Below, piece by piece: positions 50,242 through 62,618 of a stretch of 64,000 nucleotides of DNA (within the stretch, counting starts at the first letter, position 1; each line of letters begins with the position of its first letter). The notes under the pieces were generated by a model. It was not told where the DNA came from. It did not search any database and was given only the letters and a program-made list of their open reading frames with translations. The position numbers and the translations under genes are program-made. Location of the stretch: positions 16,235,307 through 16,299,306 of the forward strand of contig OX459103.1 of NCBI GenBank assembly GCA_949775045.1, written 5' to 3'. Source of the stretch: Metridium senile (taxonomy: Eukaryota; Cnidaria; Anthozoa; Actiniaria; Metridiidae).

Positions 50242-50929
50242 GAGTCATACTCTGTAAGAGTCAGACCTAGGCCGGCCAGGTAGGATCGCCGATTTGCCCC
50301 AAATTCGGCATGTAGTCTTGGTTTTATGCCCTATCAACGAATCCAGTGGTTTGAGACGAAAAAAATTTTTTGCTCAAAAGTTAGGGGGGAGGGGTACTTT
50401 TTGGTCCTAAAACGATCGTCAAATAGCGCAAATCATCGGTATGTTTGGCGATTCATATCATTACAAGTATAAAAGTTTTCAAAACATTTTAATATACCAA
50501 ACAAAGTACATTATTTCTTCTGTCGAAAACAGTTTTCAAATTTAAAAAAGAATTGTTTTCAAGTATCTTACAGACTCCGAAAAGAAAGTAATATGGCGGC
50601 GTTGCTGACTAACCGAAAATTTGTGTTTTTTTGATGGTCCAAAAATGGCCTTGGTATTTTGATTCAAAAGCTGTCCGTTATTTTGGGGTAACTTCAATAA
50701 TAGATCTAAACATTGAAAAAATAAAAAACCTGGGCAAATTAAATGCGCGGCCTCACGATCACTCCGAATGTCAGATAGTCCATCGATTTTCACTTAAAAA
50801 TGCAAATTAGCCGTTGTTGGTTACTTGTGGTTTATTTAATATGAATCGACTTTTTGAACAGTTTGTTCTTCCATACAGTACTTTTAGATTATACAAAGTT
50901 TTTTACAATGAATAAAATCTATTTGAGAA
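50242..50929. repeat. Left TIR of the TTAA transposon (688 bp)
   Basis: Matches the reverse complement of 57011-57707 nearly throughout; the ORF on its minus strand (50542-50793) is identical to one in the right TIR. The first 26 bp are imperfect, and a 6-bp island at 50268-50273 replaces a 15-bp unrelated island in the right TIR. Confidence 0.9.
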
Positions 50930-51244
50930 TACTTTTTACACTTTCAAAGTTAGCTATAAAGGGACGGAACAGATATCTTACACAATCTCGAGGGCAATCT
51001 CCTGTACCAGAAAACGGCTTAACCCCCCCCCCCCCCCCCCCCCATCAAATTTCTAATGTTTCGTCCCAAATTAAAGTGTTCTATTTTTAGACAAAGTTTA
51101 TGAAGTTACAATATTTGATAATTACTGATGGAAAAGCCGACGTGAAAATACATTTTCAAAGACTAACCGGCGGGCTCTTATTTACTTGGTGAGAAATCCT
51201 TCGTTTAACTTGAAAATGTTTTTGTATGATATAAATATGTCTAT

Positions 51245-54200
51245 ATGGCGACTTGCGGCTTCGGTAAGCTAGTTACAGATCCTTGTGGTAAGAGTGGGAA
51301 TAACGCCGAATGTACTTTACTGAGTAGTTGTAATAAAGATGTGACAAGTCACTTGCGAAGCTGCAATGTCGCGGACACCTACATCAGTAGTGAAGGAATT
51401 TTAATCTTGGCCAGAGCAGGTATGATGAACATTTATTTCTTATTTACATTCAGTAATAGATAGTTTGTGTGTTAAGATATTCATTCTAATTGCTAACTGT
51501 ATAACTCTGTTTAGGTAGTTGTTTTTTAAATTGTTGCTAAAATCATTGTATTCTATTTTCACGATTCGCCGTGCATGTGTTGTATTGCAGGAGTGTACGA
51601 TTTGACTGATGTTCCTTCGGACTTAACAATTTGTCCATTCCATCGAGACATTTATGGCTTACGATGGAGGAGTGGGAAAACAAGATGTGCCGTCCCTCGT
51701 GAAATAAGCTGCCACAATCCTAAGAAACCCCCAAAGGGAGACCGGGGGATATCTGTCAGCCAATCCAAAGCCGTATTTCAAAAAACGGGACAGCTTGTGG
51801 CGATTGGATTACGTAAGTTATTTTTAGAATGGAAAGGGTTTTTTTGCACACCGCATATCATGGACCGCGTAGACGGGGACGTTTTGCGTTAAAATATACA
51901 ATAAATGAAAATAACAATTTTTGATTTTTTTCATGAGTTGGCAAAAAAAAACTGAATCGTGGGTTTCCTTTGGTTTGCGCGGGAAATAAATGCCTGCCAA
52001 TCTCCCACCACCCCACCCCCCCCCCCCCCCCCCTCTCCCACCACACACTTTTTAATATGCTTGGTCCCTGCTTATTCTAGGTTACCTATATTACAGTCCA
52101 TTTTACATATATTTAGATAAAGATTATATAAGACCAAATTCAATTAGTATTAGTGATTATGAATTATGTATACGCCCGATTGGCATCTTTAATAAATGTT
52201 TTCCTTACTTTTATAGCTATTTGTCGTAAATGCAGAACGAGACTGACGAAGCAGGAAGAAAGTGTAAATGTGGAAGACAACAACGATGCAAACATATCGT
52301 ACGATGTTGTGGAAGAAACGGAACAAAGTCTGTCAAAAAAGCTGAATAATCTAAATCTCTGTGAAACACCATACGAACAAAACTTCCCGAACGAAAGATG
52401 TTTTACTGCAAAGTCAACAATTGCTTGTAACACCCCACATAGTCATAGTGCCCCCACAGATGAAGACGTGCGTGATAGTGAGACAGCGGTAATTTACAAT
52501 GTATTTATTTATGTATAATACAGTACATAGACACAAAAACACATTGTTATAACTTTAATTAATGTACTTTTCTTTATTACCTCAACAGTGGACACCAACG
52601 AGTGGTTTAGAAGCATGTTTTACACCAGTAGGCAAGGAAACACGTTATAGCATAGAGGTACCAGCCACTCCCTTTGTCAACTACCAAAAGGAAAAATTAA
52701 ACGAGTTCCTGAAATGTAGTGGTGTTTCTCCATTGAATGTTTTGGATCTAGACGTGTCATCTGTCCCTCCACGCACAAGGAGGCGTTATATTGGTCGTGC
52801 ATGTGACGTCATGACTGCCGTTCTAAAGACGTTGTCTCCGTCTAATCCTGGTCGACTATGGGAAGTACTAAAATCATCTAGTAAACTGTGTGATGACTTG
52901 AATATTTCAGAAAGACCAGTCAGACAAGTGAAGGGAAATCAAGACCCATATCTCAAAGCATTGTCAGAAACATACCTCAATGCATCTAGCAGAAACGTTA
53001 AAAGACAAATACTCTCTACCATTGCTGATCTCACCACATTTAAAGAAATCCGTCGTTATATTCCTGGATTGTCTAAATACATGTTCTGTGAAGCGCGCAA
53101 ACACTGTCATCAACATGGACGTGGAGTACTTTTGATTCCAAGGGCTGTTCCCAGAACCAGATATGATACCAACCAATTGGATGATTTTCTTGATTTCATT
53201 ACAAGTCCTTACATAATACAAGATTTGCCGTTTGGACAAAAGAAGTTGAAACTATCTTCAGGCGAAGTTTTGCTTACCCCTAACGTGATCAGAGTATCAA
53301 TAAACGAAAGAATCATTAACCAGTACATGCGTTATTGCGAGGAGAGGGGAAAGACGGTTCTTAGTAGAAGTACACTTAGACGTATCTTATCAGCTTGCAA
53401 AGCATCATCGCGAAAAAGTCTTCAAGGACTTGATTACTTTTCCACAGACGGTAGCAACGCGTTTGACGAATTGATAAAACTACTTGATAAACTTGTTGAT
53501 AATGGATTGGATCAGTTGGTTGCGCAAGATGCACAAACGAAACTAAAGCTGGGGAGGAATTACATCAAGAGTGATTTTAAAGTACGTGATCTTTATTGTT
53601 TCATTCAAACCAAGCTACTTGCTTCAAAAAAATAAACAAACAAACAAACAAACAAACAAACACAAATCACAAACACATACATATACAAACAAACAAACAA
53701 ACAAAAACAAAATAACAAAACAAAATAACAAACAAACAAACTGAAAAGACAACTGATAGAAAACATAGAAATAACACTGCCTAGCTGATGGTAGTTATAA
53801 GAAATAGCATTAATTAAGTCTTCTAAATGTTCCTTCTTGCAGGTCCATGTGTCCAATTCCTCGCAAATTCCTGACCATTGTCTCACCTATGCGTTAAGTG
53901 ATCCAAAAGATTCTACTTTTAGAAAGAAATGTGACCATGAACACGACATGGTATGTAACACTTGTGAGGAGCTAAACACAGTACTTTCCGAGATCGAGGG
54001 ACTTATTGCCCAATCTGCAATGACACAAAATGACAAAGACAACGCGATCTACACATGGAAAGAGTCCGTGAAGAATATTCAGCACTGGAAGGCCCATCAA
54101 CTGAGGACCATCAACCAAGACACTGCAAGAATCAATGCTTTGAACACTTTAGATCAGCAGAGTGCACTTATAATCCAGGACTGGGCTATGAAACTTCTTC

Positions 54201-55689
54201 CGCGCTATTACCGAGAGTCACAGGGAGACTGGTTCGCAAAGAGAGGAATCTCTTGGCATATCTCTGTTGTTGTAAGAAAGGTTGATAACGAATACGAGAC
54301 ACAAGCCTTTGTACAAGTGGTAGAGCAGTGTTCACAAGACAGTGCTTGTGTTGTTGCTCTTACGGAACACCTACTCAGCACAATAAAAAGTGAGCATCCA
54401 GAGATAACTAAAGTGTACTATCGCCAAGACAATGGTGGTTGCTACCATTCTGCCAATACCGTACTTGCCAGCAGTATTATTTCCAAAAGAACAGGAGTAA
54501 ATGTTCAACGAATGGATTTCTCGGACCCTCAGGGTGGAAAAGCGCAATGCGACCGTACCGCTGCAACAATGAAAAACCATGCAAGAGTCTACCTCAATGA
54601 AGGTCATAACATCAGTACACCACAAGAGTTCGTTGAAGCTCTTCTCTCCCACGGAGGAGTTCCTGGAGTACGAGTCGGACTACTGACCAATCCACATAGT
54701 ACAGAATTGAACGACAAAATGAAGGGTATCAGCAAATTTAACAATTTCGAATTTTCCGAAAAAGGAGTAAGAGTCTGGAGAGCATATGCAGTTGGCAAGG
54801 GAAAACTCTTTCCGTTATCATTGGCTGAAGGCAAGTTATAATGTTAAGATAAAAAAGTGAGCATCTTTATTCATAATTACAACTATTGCAGTAGCTTTTT
54901 AATGAATGGAAAATTAAACGAATAGTTAAATTAAAGTACAGTGAAGCCCCGTTAATCCGGCCAACGAAGGGACAGCCCAAAGTGGCCCTATTAACGGGGT
55001 GGCCGTATTATGCAGGTACATTTTATAGAAAATGTTTTAGGCATACATATCCTCGGGACCTAAAACACTGGCCGCAATAACGGGCCAGGTGGCTTTATTA
55101 TGCGGGTGCCCGTAAGGCGGGGTTCCACTGTAATAGTTTTTAGAGTTAGGAATTATGTAATTAAATGCGTAACTAATTTGTTACTAGGTTTTGAGGTTTT
55201 CAACACAAGTTCCAATGAGGGGAGATTTTCACCTGGAGAATTTCGTTCTACAAAATCAAAACGAAGCAAACGAAGTGGTATGTGTCATAAACACGACCTA
55301 TCTTTTATCAAACTAAAAGTATCATATGATGTATGTTTAAAAATATAGAGAGATACGATTCATGTATGTATTGGCTACAACGATGCAACACAGCAAGGGA
55401 AACAAACTAATATACTCTAGTCGACTATAATGCATCTCACGTATGTTAAAACTTAATTTTTTTTTCCTATTTTTTTTTTTTTGCATTTCATTGTGGTCAT
55501 ATTTTACTTTGTTTACAAACAGCAAATAAAGTCATTGGTAGTGCGTCAGGAGGCCAAGTCGTCCAGCAGGAACAACATGAAAAAGATGTCGATATGAATG
55601 ATGAAGATGAAGATGATGGTGATGATGTCAATGGTGATGAGGAGGAGGAGGAGGAAGAGGAGGAGGAGGAGGAGGAGGAAGAGGAGGAG

Positions 55690-55721
<32 letters not shown>

Positions 55722-56838
55722 TGAGGATAATGAGGAGGAGGAGGAGAATGATGATGAGGAGGAGGAGGAAGATGAGGAGGAGGAGAATGATGATGATGAG
55801 GAGGAGGAAGATGAGAATAATGAGGAGAATGATGATGTTGAGGAGGAGGAGGAAAATGATGATGATTACGATCATGATGACAATGAGTCGGACTCCGATG
55901 ATCACGACTCTTATACTGATGAAGCTAAATGTGAGGACGATAGACTTAGTGGTGAAGGTACGGCTTTTCATGTCAGCGATGATAATATTGGCGATCACGT
56001 GATAAGTGAAAAAGAAACTTTGACAGGAACACCTAAGGAAAGGGAAGATAACGCTGGAGAAAGCATAAATCTTTTTGCCTGTCCCAATGAAGGATGTGTT
56101 CGCAATTATCAAAAGTACCAATCTATGCTGAATCACCTTACCTATGGTAAATGTGTTTTCAAGCCAGAGAGAAAACCACTTCTAGACAAAGCTAAGATAA
56201 AGTATTACACTAAAATGAAAGGTGGTGAAAACACTTTACAAGTTTCACAGCAAGACAACAGTATACCCCCTACCAGTAGTTCAACAGATAAGCGTCAGTC
56301 CGCCCTTAACCAAGACGAGGGCTGGGCCTTAAGGGATTTTCAAAAAGCTAAAGCTTTCAACGTGAAGCAAAAGGCCTTTCTTGAGGAGAAATTCATGATC
56401 GGCGAAACAAGTGGTCACAAGCTCGATCCAACAACTGTATCAAAACAAATGAGGGTAGCCACAGACTCCAAAGGTGAAAGGCTTTTCTCTCCTGAGGAAT
56501 TTTTGTCATCAAAACAAATCAAAGGTTTCTTTTCAAGACGATCTAAGAGTGGAAAGAACAGTGATAAAACAGATTTCAAAGCAGCCGAATATGAAGAGGA
56601 TTTGTCCAATGTCCGTTGTGAAATTATCAAAGAAACCCTAGCAGACCATCCTCTTATGTTTGATGGATATAATCTCTGTGAACTTGTTGCTTCTAAGCGA
56701 CTCACCATGCTTACTTTAAAAGTGCTAAGGCGTATTTGTGATAATTACGGAATCGAAGTCACGGCTACAAAAAGAAAAGCACCACTCATTGCTTTAATCC
56801 ATGAATTTGTGGAACGCTGCTCTTGCTTCATAGTTTAG
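51245..56838 (+). CDS. Seven-exon transposase of the TTAA transposon (predicted 1351 aa)
   Basis: Exons 51245-51419, 51591-51812, 52217-52488, 52589-53581, 53843-54830, 55188-55277 and 55523-56838 join in frame. Residues 1-140 form a Cys/His-rich module (Cys4, 14, 23, 29, 40, 73, 91, 99, 135, 138; 'LTICPFHRD', 'PICRKCRTRL'), probably zinc-binding. Exon 4 (224-554) is basic and helical-looking. Exon 5 has a second Cys cluster ('CDHEHDMVCNTCEE') and a DDE/D-like core: 'IIQDWAMKLLP' (Asp667), 'VYYRQDNGGCYHS' (Asp750) and 'DPQGGKAQCDR' (Asp791). Exon 7 encodes a Glu/Asp-rich linker, a C2HC finger ('CPNEGC'...'HLTYGKC') and a block with 'EGWALRDF', 'GETSGHKLDP' and 'LSSKQIKGFFSRR'. I recall similar unnamed cnidarian proteins, but no superfamily name. 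Intron 5 has a GC donor. AATAAA at 57104-57109 lies inside the right TIR. The start codon choice is the least certain point. Confidence 0.85.
53633..53740. repeat. CAAA-rich microsatellite in transposase intron 4
   Basis: Tandem caaa and related A-rich units between the donor at 53582 and the acceptor at 53842. Confidence 0.85.
54939..55130. mobile_element. Tigger-like MITE inside transposase intron 5
   Basis: The termini 'cagtgaagccccgttaatcc' and 'gcggggttccactg' are flanked by TA (54937-54938, 55131-55132). The interior has 'ggccctattaacggggtgg' and 'ttattatgcgggtgcccg' motifs. CAGTGGAACCCCG termini with TA duplication are typical of Tigger/pogo MITEs. It inserted after the intron existed and leaves both splice sites intact. 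Confidence 0.88.
55630..55870 (+). repeat. (GAG)n/(GAT)n coding repeat: acidic linker of the transposase
   Basis: Runs of gag, gaa and gat encode ~80 nearly uninterrupted Glu/Asp residues. It is in frame with exon 7 and therefore coding. Length is likely to vary between copies. Confidence 0.85.
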
Positions 56839-57010
56839 AGTTGTTAGATTTTAAAACATTTAAAGGCATTTCTATCTGTATGTATAAAAATACTCGGCCG
56901 AAATATCAATGTTTTTCTACGCTCCGTTGATCACGACATTTTAGCATTAATTATGCTAATTATGGATATCCAACAAAAAATCTGAATACTAGCTTTTTGT
57001 TAAAATATTG

Positions 57011-57707
57011 TTCTCAAATAGATTTTATTCATTGTAAAAAACTTTGTATAATCTAAAAGTACTGTATGGAAGAACAAAATGTTCAAAAAGTTGATTCATA
57101 TTAAATAAACCACAAGTAACCAACAACGGCTAATTTGCATTTTTAAGTGAAAATCGATGGACTATCTGACATTCGGAGTGATCGTGAGGCCGCGCATTTA
57201 ATTTGCCCAGGTTTTTTATTTTTTCAATGTTTAGATCTATTATTGAAGTTACCCCAAAATAACGGACAGCTTTTGAATCAAAATACCAAGGCCATTTTTG
57301 GACCATCAAAAAAACACAAATTTTCGGTTAGTCAGCAACGCCGCCATATTACTTTCTTTTCGGAGTCTGTAAGATACTTGAAAACAATTCTTTTTTAAAT
57401 TTGAAAACTGTTTTCGACAGAAGAAATAATGTACTTTGTTTGGTATATTAAAATGTTTTGAAAACTTTTATACTTGTAATGATATGAATCGCCAAACATA
57501 CCGATGATTTGCGCTATTTGACGATCGTTTTAGGACCAAAAAGTACCCCTCCCCCCTAACTTTTGAGCAAAAAATTTTTTTCGTCTCAAACCACTGGATT
57601 CGTTGATAGGGCATAAAACCAAGACTACATGCCGAATTTGGGGCAAATCGGCGATCCTACCTGGCCACGACTTCTTGATTTGGTCTGATTCTTACAGACT
57701 ACCACTC
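57011..57707. repeat. Right TIR of the TTAA transposon (697 bp)
   Basis: Inverted copy of 50242-50929. The difference in length is explained by the terminal islands (15 bp at 57667-57681 against 6 bp on the left). It begins 172 bp downstream of the transposase stop codon and supplies its likely poly(A) signal. Confidence 0.9.
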
Positions 57708-57711
57708 TTAA
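57708..57711. repeat. TTAA target-site duplication, right
   Basis: TTAA directly after the ACTC terminus; partner at 50238-50241. Confidence 0.85.
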
Positions 57712-60231
57712 CATTTTATCGCATTGAACGTTAATTCTACCTCGGGTTTATTGTATCTAAAGCAATGGAAATGTGTCTAGATTGTCGACAAAAAGCGAAA
57801 ACAATGCTGCATGTAACAACTGTATATCAACAATTGACAATTAACAACGCGCTAAAACAGCCACAACACAATTTGAACAAATTAAACAATGACAACTGTA
57901 TAACTTTTCATCACATTTCTTTCGTAACATTTTGAATATTTCAGTAGTCTTCAATTTCTGTATTATCTATAGGTTTTTTTTTTTGTATTGTTTTAGTTGT
58001 TTGATCAAGTAATATTTGTGTCGAAACCAAGATTGATTTCATTCGAGTTGGTATCATTTTATTTTACCATTATAGATGAATTGTTAATAAGTGCATAACA
58101 GGAAGTTTAACTATCAACTTATTAGTTAGATATTTCGGATAGCCTCCGCTATCCATCATCAGATTTTAGTTTTCATTTTTACATAGATTACAGTGATAAG
58201 AGCACTTAATTCTCTAGAGGACTTTGTGAATTATTTGTGAAAACTATTCGTGGTGGCAAAAACGCAAAATTGCTGAAGGGCTACTAATTAAACAACACAA
58301 GCAGGACCTGAATGAAGTATTTATTAATATTTAAGTGCCCTTATAACTTTTAGCCCACACAAATTAAACATGTTTAAAATATTTGTTTTATTTTAAAATC
58401 CGCTTTTTCAACAAGTTTAATATTTTTGAGTTTGTTTTTATTATAAATATGGAATGAAAACCTTCTTCACACAGGCTTTAAACTCAAACTCAAACTTGAA
58501 ACAAAATTATTTCAAGAGCTTACAGTTTAGTGCGCATTCAAAATAACTTTTGGCATTCTGTCAATCGAGCTCAGATATTTTGATATATTTCGTGAAGTTT
58601 ATTTCTGTTCACAAACATCTAAATCTCAAATACACCTTGCTTGAATTAACTTTAAAAACATCTGCAATATCAGGAAAAATTATACACTTCTTTAAGCTCA
58701 AACTCCAAGTTCAGTGGCTACCAACGATATTAATTTGTTCCATTTTAGAAAAACAATTTATAAAATAACCATTATATAACGCGCGCTCTCATTGGCTGAA
58801 ACGTGAAAAAACCGTGTTTCTATAAGAGCATAGAAACACGCTTTTCAAGCGGAATGTCGCTTGATTTTTCCGTAAAAATACAAAATCGTGTCGTCTAATG
58901 AAGAAAACGAATTTTTTGTGTCAATTTTGACTTCGATGGCCTTCACCACCTCAGAAGTCACGAACTAAAAAGTCTTTAACACTTTTAAGCTTGTAAAAAT
59001 CCACTTTTAAATCCATGTAAACTTGATCATCGTTTGTTGTGGTCTTTATATTGACATTTTGTGAAGAATAAAGTCGATATTTTCATCGCACTGAAAATTA
59101 TTTTTTGACAAGTTTTGAACCGGTACGTTTTTTGCTTGGTACGACGTCATTTGACGACGTTAGGAGAATTTGTTGTGTGATCAAGGGCATTAAATGCAAT
59201 CATTTCCAGAAATCTAATACAGCATGGCGCCGCGCATGCGCATTGACCATTTGGCCGAGTTAGTTTCATTCAGAAATAGACACAAAAATTACAAAGAAAT
59301 GTATGTACCTTTTATTTATTCTTGAAATATTTCTTTTGTTATCGATGTTCCACTTTTTCCACAAATCGTAAACAGTAGATTGACGTTTTAACTTTCGTAT
59401 GGCGATAGAATAAAAGTTAATTTGAAGTCCAAAGTTGTTCAAAAAAAGGACATGAAAAAGAGTCCGATATAGCCATAAGCCGCCATAGAGTTCTTTAGAA
59501 ACCACTGTCACTTGGTGATAATAAAGTCCTTAAAACAACGCTTTAACTTTCAAACTTTTGAGGTCCACAAATCGTAAATTGTACATCGATGTATTGACAT
59601 TGATATTGCGATATAAAATATGGTATTTTCAAGTTCAAAGTTGTTCAAAAATCAGTTTTAAAAGACACCAATATAGCTGTAGGCCGCCATAGCGTTCTTG
59701 AACATCATTGCCTCTTCGTGGTGCCACAGATAAGAACATTTACTGTTGAGAATTCCTTTCATGTAGACCAATCTACTCTTGAAACCACATCAATAAACGC
59801 GATTTTTTGCCAAGAAACGATAACTACTCTTCATTTCCAGTGTCTCAATCCCTTTTAGAGAAATTTTGCATTGTTTTCTCACCTCACAAGGCGTAAAACT
59901 TACAGTTCAAGTCGATATATTTTACATTTGAAACGTAGAGAATCGATTTGAACGACTTGATCGGCCATGTTTTCTTGTTTAAAGCTTAGTAGCCTCGCCT
60001 AAAATCTTTTGGTGTTCCTATGGTGAAAAATTCGCGGGTTTATTTGGCGCGAATTACAAATTTCAAAATTAAAAAAAAAAATGTCAGATGTAATAGACGC
60101 CTCAACGATATCAAAATTTAAAGAAAAACTAGACGCTCTGTGAGCGATTACTCGGGCTACTGAACAGAAGGGATTCTGAGGGATTGAAATTCATTATGTA
60201 TCATACATATAGATCATGCACAATACACATA
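57712..60231. other. Gene-free region right of the transposon
   Basis: AT-rich, without a recognisable ORF. Short inverted motifs occur at 58100-58165 and 58785-58850 ('gtgtttctataagagcatag' followed by 'aaacacg'). Two related blocks at 59460-59530 and 59660-59720 share 'gatatagc' and 'gccgccatag', a diverged duplication. Confidence 0.45.
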
Positions 60232-60391
60232 CAGTGGTACCTCTATTAAGCGGTCACCCTCTATTAGGCGGTAACAATAAAAAGTCCCAAATCTATTCAT
60301 ATACCTATTCTATACCTGTTCATCAGCCAACCTCTATTAAGAGGCCACTTTGGAAAGTCCCGAGGGTCACTGCTTAATAGAGGTACCACTG
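60232..60391. mobile_element. Tigger/pogo-like MITE, copy 2
   Basis: 160 bp with termini CAGTGGTACCTCTATTAAGC and its complement, flanked by TA (60230-60231, 60392-60393). It is the best preserved of this type here and defines the family of 2649-2815. Confidence 0.9.
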
Positions 60392-62616
60392 TATACATAT
60401 AGAAAATAACTGATGCAAATTCAGTTAGTCACGAGCAAACTGATAACGCTCTAACGCAGGCATATATATACTATACGTATAGACGTATAGAAACCTATCC
60501 TGAGACACAAATAGGAAAACGTTATTATATCCAAGGAGATGACAGAGCCAGAATTGTGTTTTATTTTAGACATTTTAACCCGCTTCGTGTTTTGATGGTG
60601 ATTGGTTGGTAGTTTAAAACAGCATTAAAAAGGTTTCATAAATTCACATATTTACACAAAGCTATCCTGAGGCACTAATAGGAAAATGTGAAGAAGGACT
60701 AAATTGGTTGATTAATGTTAACAAAATGTTTGAAATGTGCACAAAAATAAACAAATATTCACTTAATTTTAGGTTATTTTAATGAGAAATGTCCTTATTC
60801 CAAATTTCATCATGTTGTTATTGAGACTGAATGAAAACTAAGTCTCAGAAACATTATTATCAAGAACCTTTTGAGAAATAAACGTCACGAAAATAAAGAT
60901 CGACAATTCTTGAGGCATTTGTGTGTTTTTTTTGGGGGGGGGGGGGGGGGGGGGCTGTATGAATCTGCTCGACATATATTTCTTTGTACCGGGATGCCTG
61001 TGTTAGAAAGTGTTGACATTTCACCCCGTCCCCTCCCCCCAAAGCGCCGCTACGAATTTTCAGAATTGAGAATGCGATCTAGAGTTCGAAAACTCGAAAG
61101 CTTCGAAAATTTGAAGTTGTTCTTGAAAATTGAACGTCAGAACAAGAAAGATAGATAGTTACTAAAGCAATTTGTGTAATTTTTGAGGCGCTTTGGGCTG
61201 TTGAGAGTGGTTTTCAGACAGGCCGATTTGAATGTTTTCATGCCATGTTGACGGTGTTCGCTTTGTAGGCTTCGTGAAGGAAGTCACGTTCTCTGACATT
61301 ATAAAGAACAAAAATAGCTCATTAATCAAAATAAACTCAAGATTTATGTTTGTAAGTACTTGATAATATGCCGTAGCGAATGCAATTCTGCTGGCACATC
61401 TTCTGTTTTGTGCTAGAAAGGACTTCGCTAGCGGCGGATCATTCCGGTCAAGATATCCTCGTCTTTAATATATAAAAAATAGCAAATGCAAGCTATATTT
61501 CGGGTGTCAACCATGTTATACAGCAACTAACAATAGGGAATGTGTCGCCGATCATCAGTCCAAAATATATACTGCTTTCTGAGGGATCAGAGTTAAACGA
61601 GTAAACGCGAGTCGATGTTCGACCTAACAATAATTTACTCGTCATTTTCACAATGACTCGTCTTCACATGTTATCCATAATAATGCAACGCCAATCATCG
61701 TCAGTCTCGTCAATAATATCACAAATATAAACAAGTTTTCATTTCAATCGATATTTATTCGTTCGTATTAACCTTCGGTCAGCGATCGTTGCCCATGCGC
61801 TGTCATGCACTACTAGGAACGCCTGGGACCTGACCCTCCAATTTGAGGACCACGACAAAGAATACGACGACGACGACGACGAAGAACCGTTTGCATTTTT
61901 AGACTCGAGCTACCACAGGTAGCCCGAGTAATTACAGTTGTCTGAGCCTGAACTAAGGTATGCATGCAAGTCAAATAACAAGCCTCTTTTTGCTGTAAAA
62001 ATACCATATCCTGTGCTAAGAGAATGGCATAAAATAGTTAATTACACATTAATGCGCATGCGCATTGCTTACGTTCTGTATGAGCCCGCGAAATTACCCC
62101 GAACCGCTGACTGTAGAGAATTTCTGGGTATGTTAGCTTTATACTGATCTTCGTTATTATCTGTTGTTGTTATTTTATAAAAGCATTAGAAGATATTTTT
62201 CGTGTTTCTATTCTCTGTTAGAAACACGCGGGATTGTTGGGAAAATATCTTCTAATGCTTAAATAGAAAATACTGAAAAAGGAACAATTAATTCTTAAAA
62301 TAATTTGTTTTCAGCAAAACACTAGTGAAATTCTGATACAAAAAAAAACCTTAACAACATTGAGGGACGTAAAATAACTTCAGACATGGGTTTTAAAGTG
62401 GCAGCTTAATACGCCTTGATTTCAGCCCTTAACTTGAAAACGTCGAGTAAGTGCATTGAGCAGTTCTGGAAATGCGCTAAATAAGAACTATCAATTATCA
62501 TTATCACAAGTTGCTTACTTTCATGGACTATACAACAATAATATTAGTTTACATACTTTCTATAGTTTTCTTCTTCAATTGATAGAGTCTTTAGTCGGAA
62601 TTTGGGAGGATCTCAA
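60392..62616. other. Gene-free region with a hairpin at 62175-62262
   Basis: Contains a G-run (60931-60953) and a (GAC)n-like stretch near 61862-61886. The hairpin 'agcattagaagatatttttc' / 'gaaaatatcttctaatgct' at ~62181-62259 has a 'cgtgtttctattctctgtta' loop. Short ORFs at 60871 and 61938 have no recognisable motif. Confidence 0.45.
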
Positions 62617-62618
62617 TA

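Larger units (their letters stand above)
50242..57707 (+). mobile_element. Complete TTAA-specific DNA transposon, 7.47 kb, superfamily unassigned
   Basis: The ends are GAGT...ACTC, each flanked by TTAA. Inverted repeats of ~690 bp enclose a single seven-exon gene on the plus strand. Introns hold homopolymer C runs (about 51019-51043 and 52013-52033), a CAAA-rich tract (53633-53740) and a Tigger-like MITE (54939-55130). TTAA duplication is known for piggyBac and Kolobok. Very long TIRs with a spliced transposase of >1300 residues are unusual for both. The frame is open in every exon and the TIRs are nearly identical, so this copy appears young. Confidence 0.9.

Noticed and set aside
50542..50793. 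83-aa ORF identical to one at 57147-57398
   Set aside because: The identity comes from the transposon's inverted repeats; the peptide has no recognisable domain and is probably fortuitous.
55598..56002. Arg/Met-rich ORF overlapping the acidic region
   Set aside because: Frame shadow of the GAG/GAT coding repeat; the Glu/Asp frame joins the other exons in phase.
61938..62147. 69-aa ORF near the right end
   Set aside because: Not similar to anything I know and not associated with other exons; no support as a gene.
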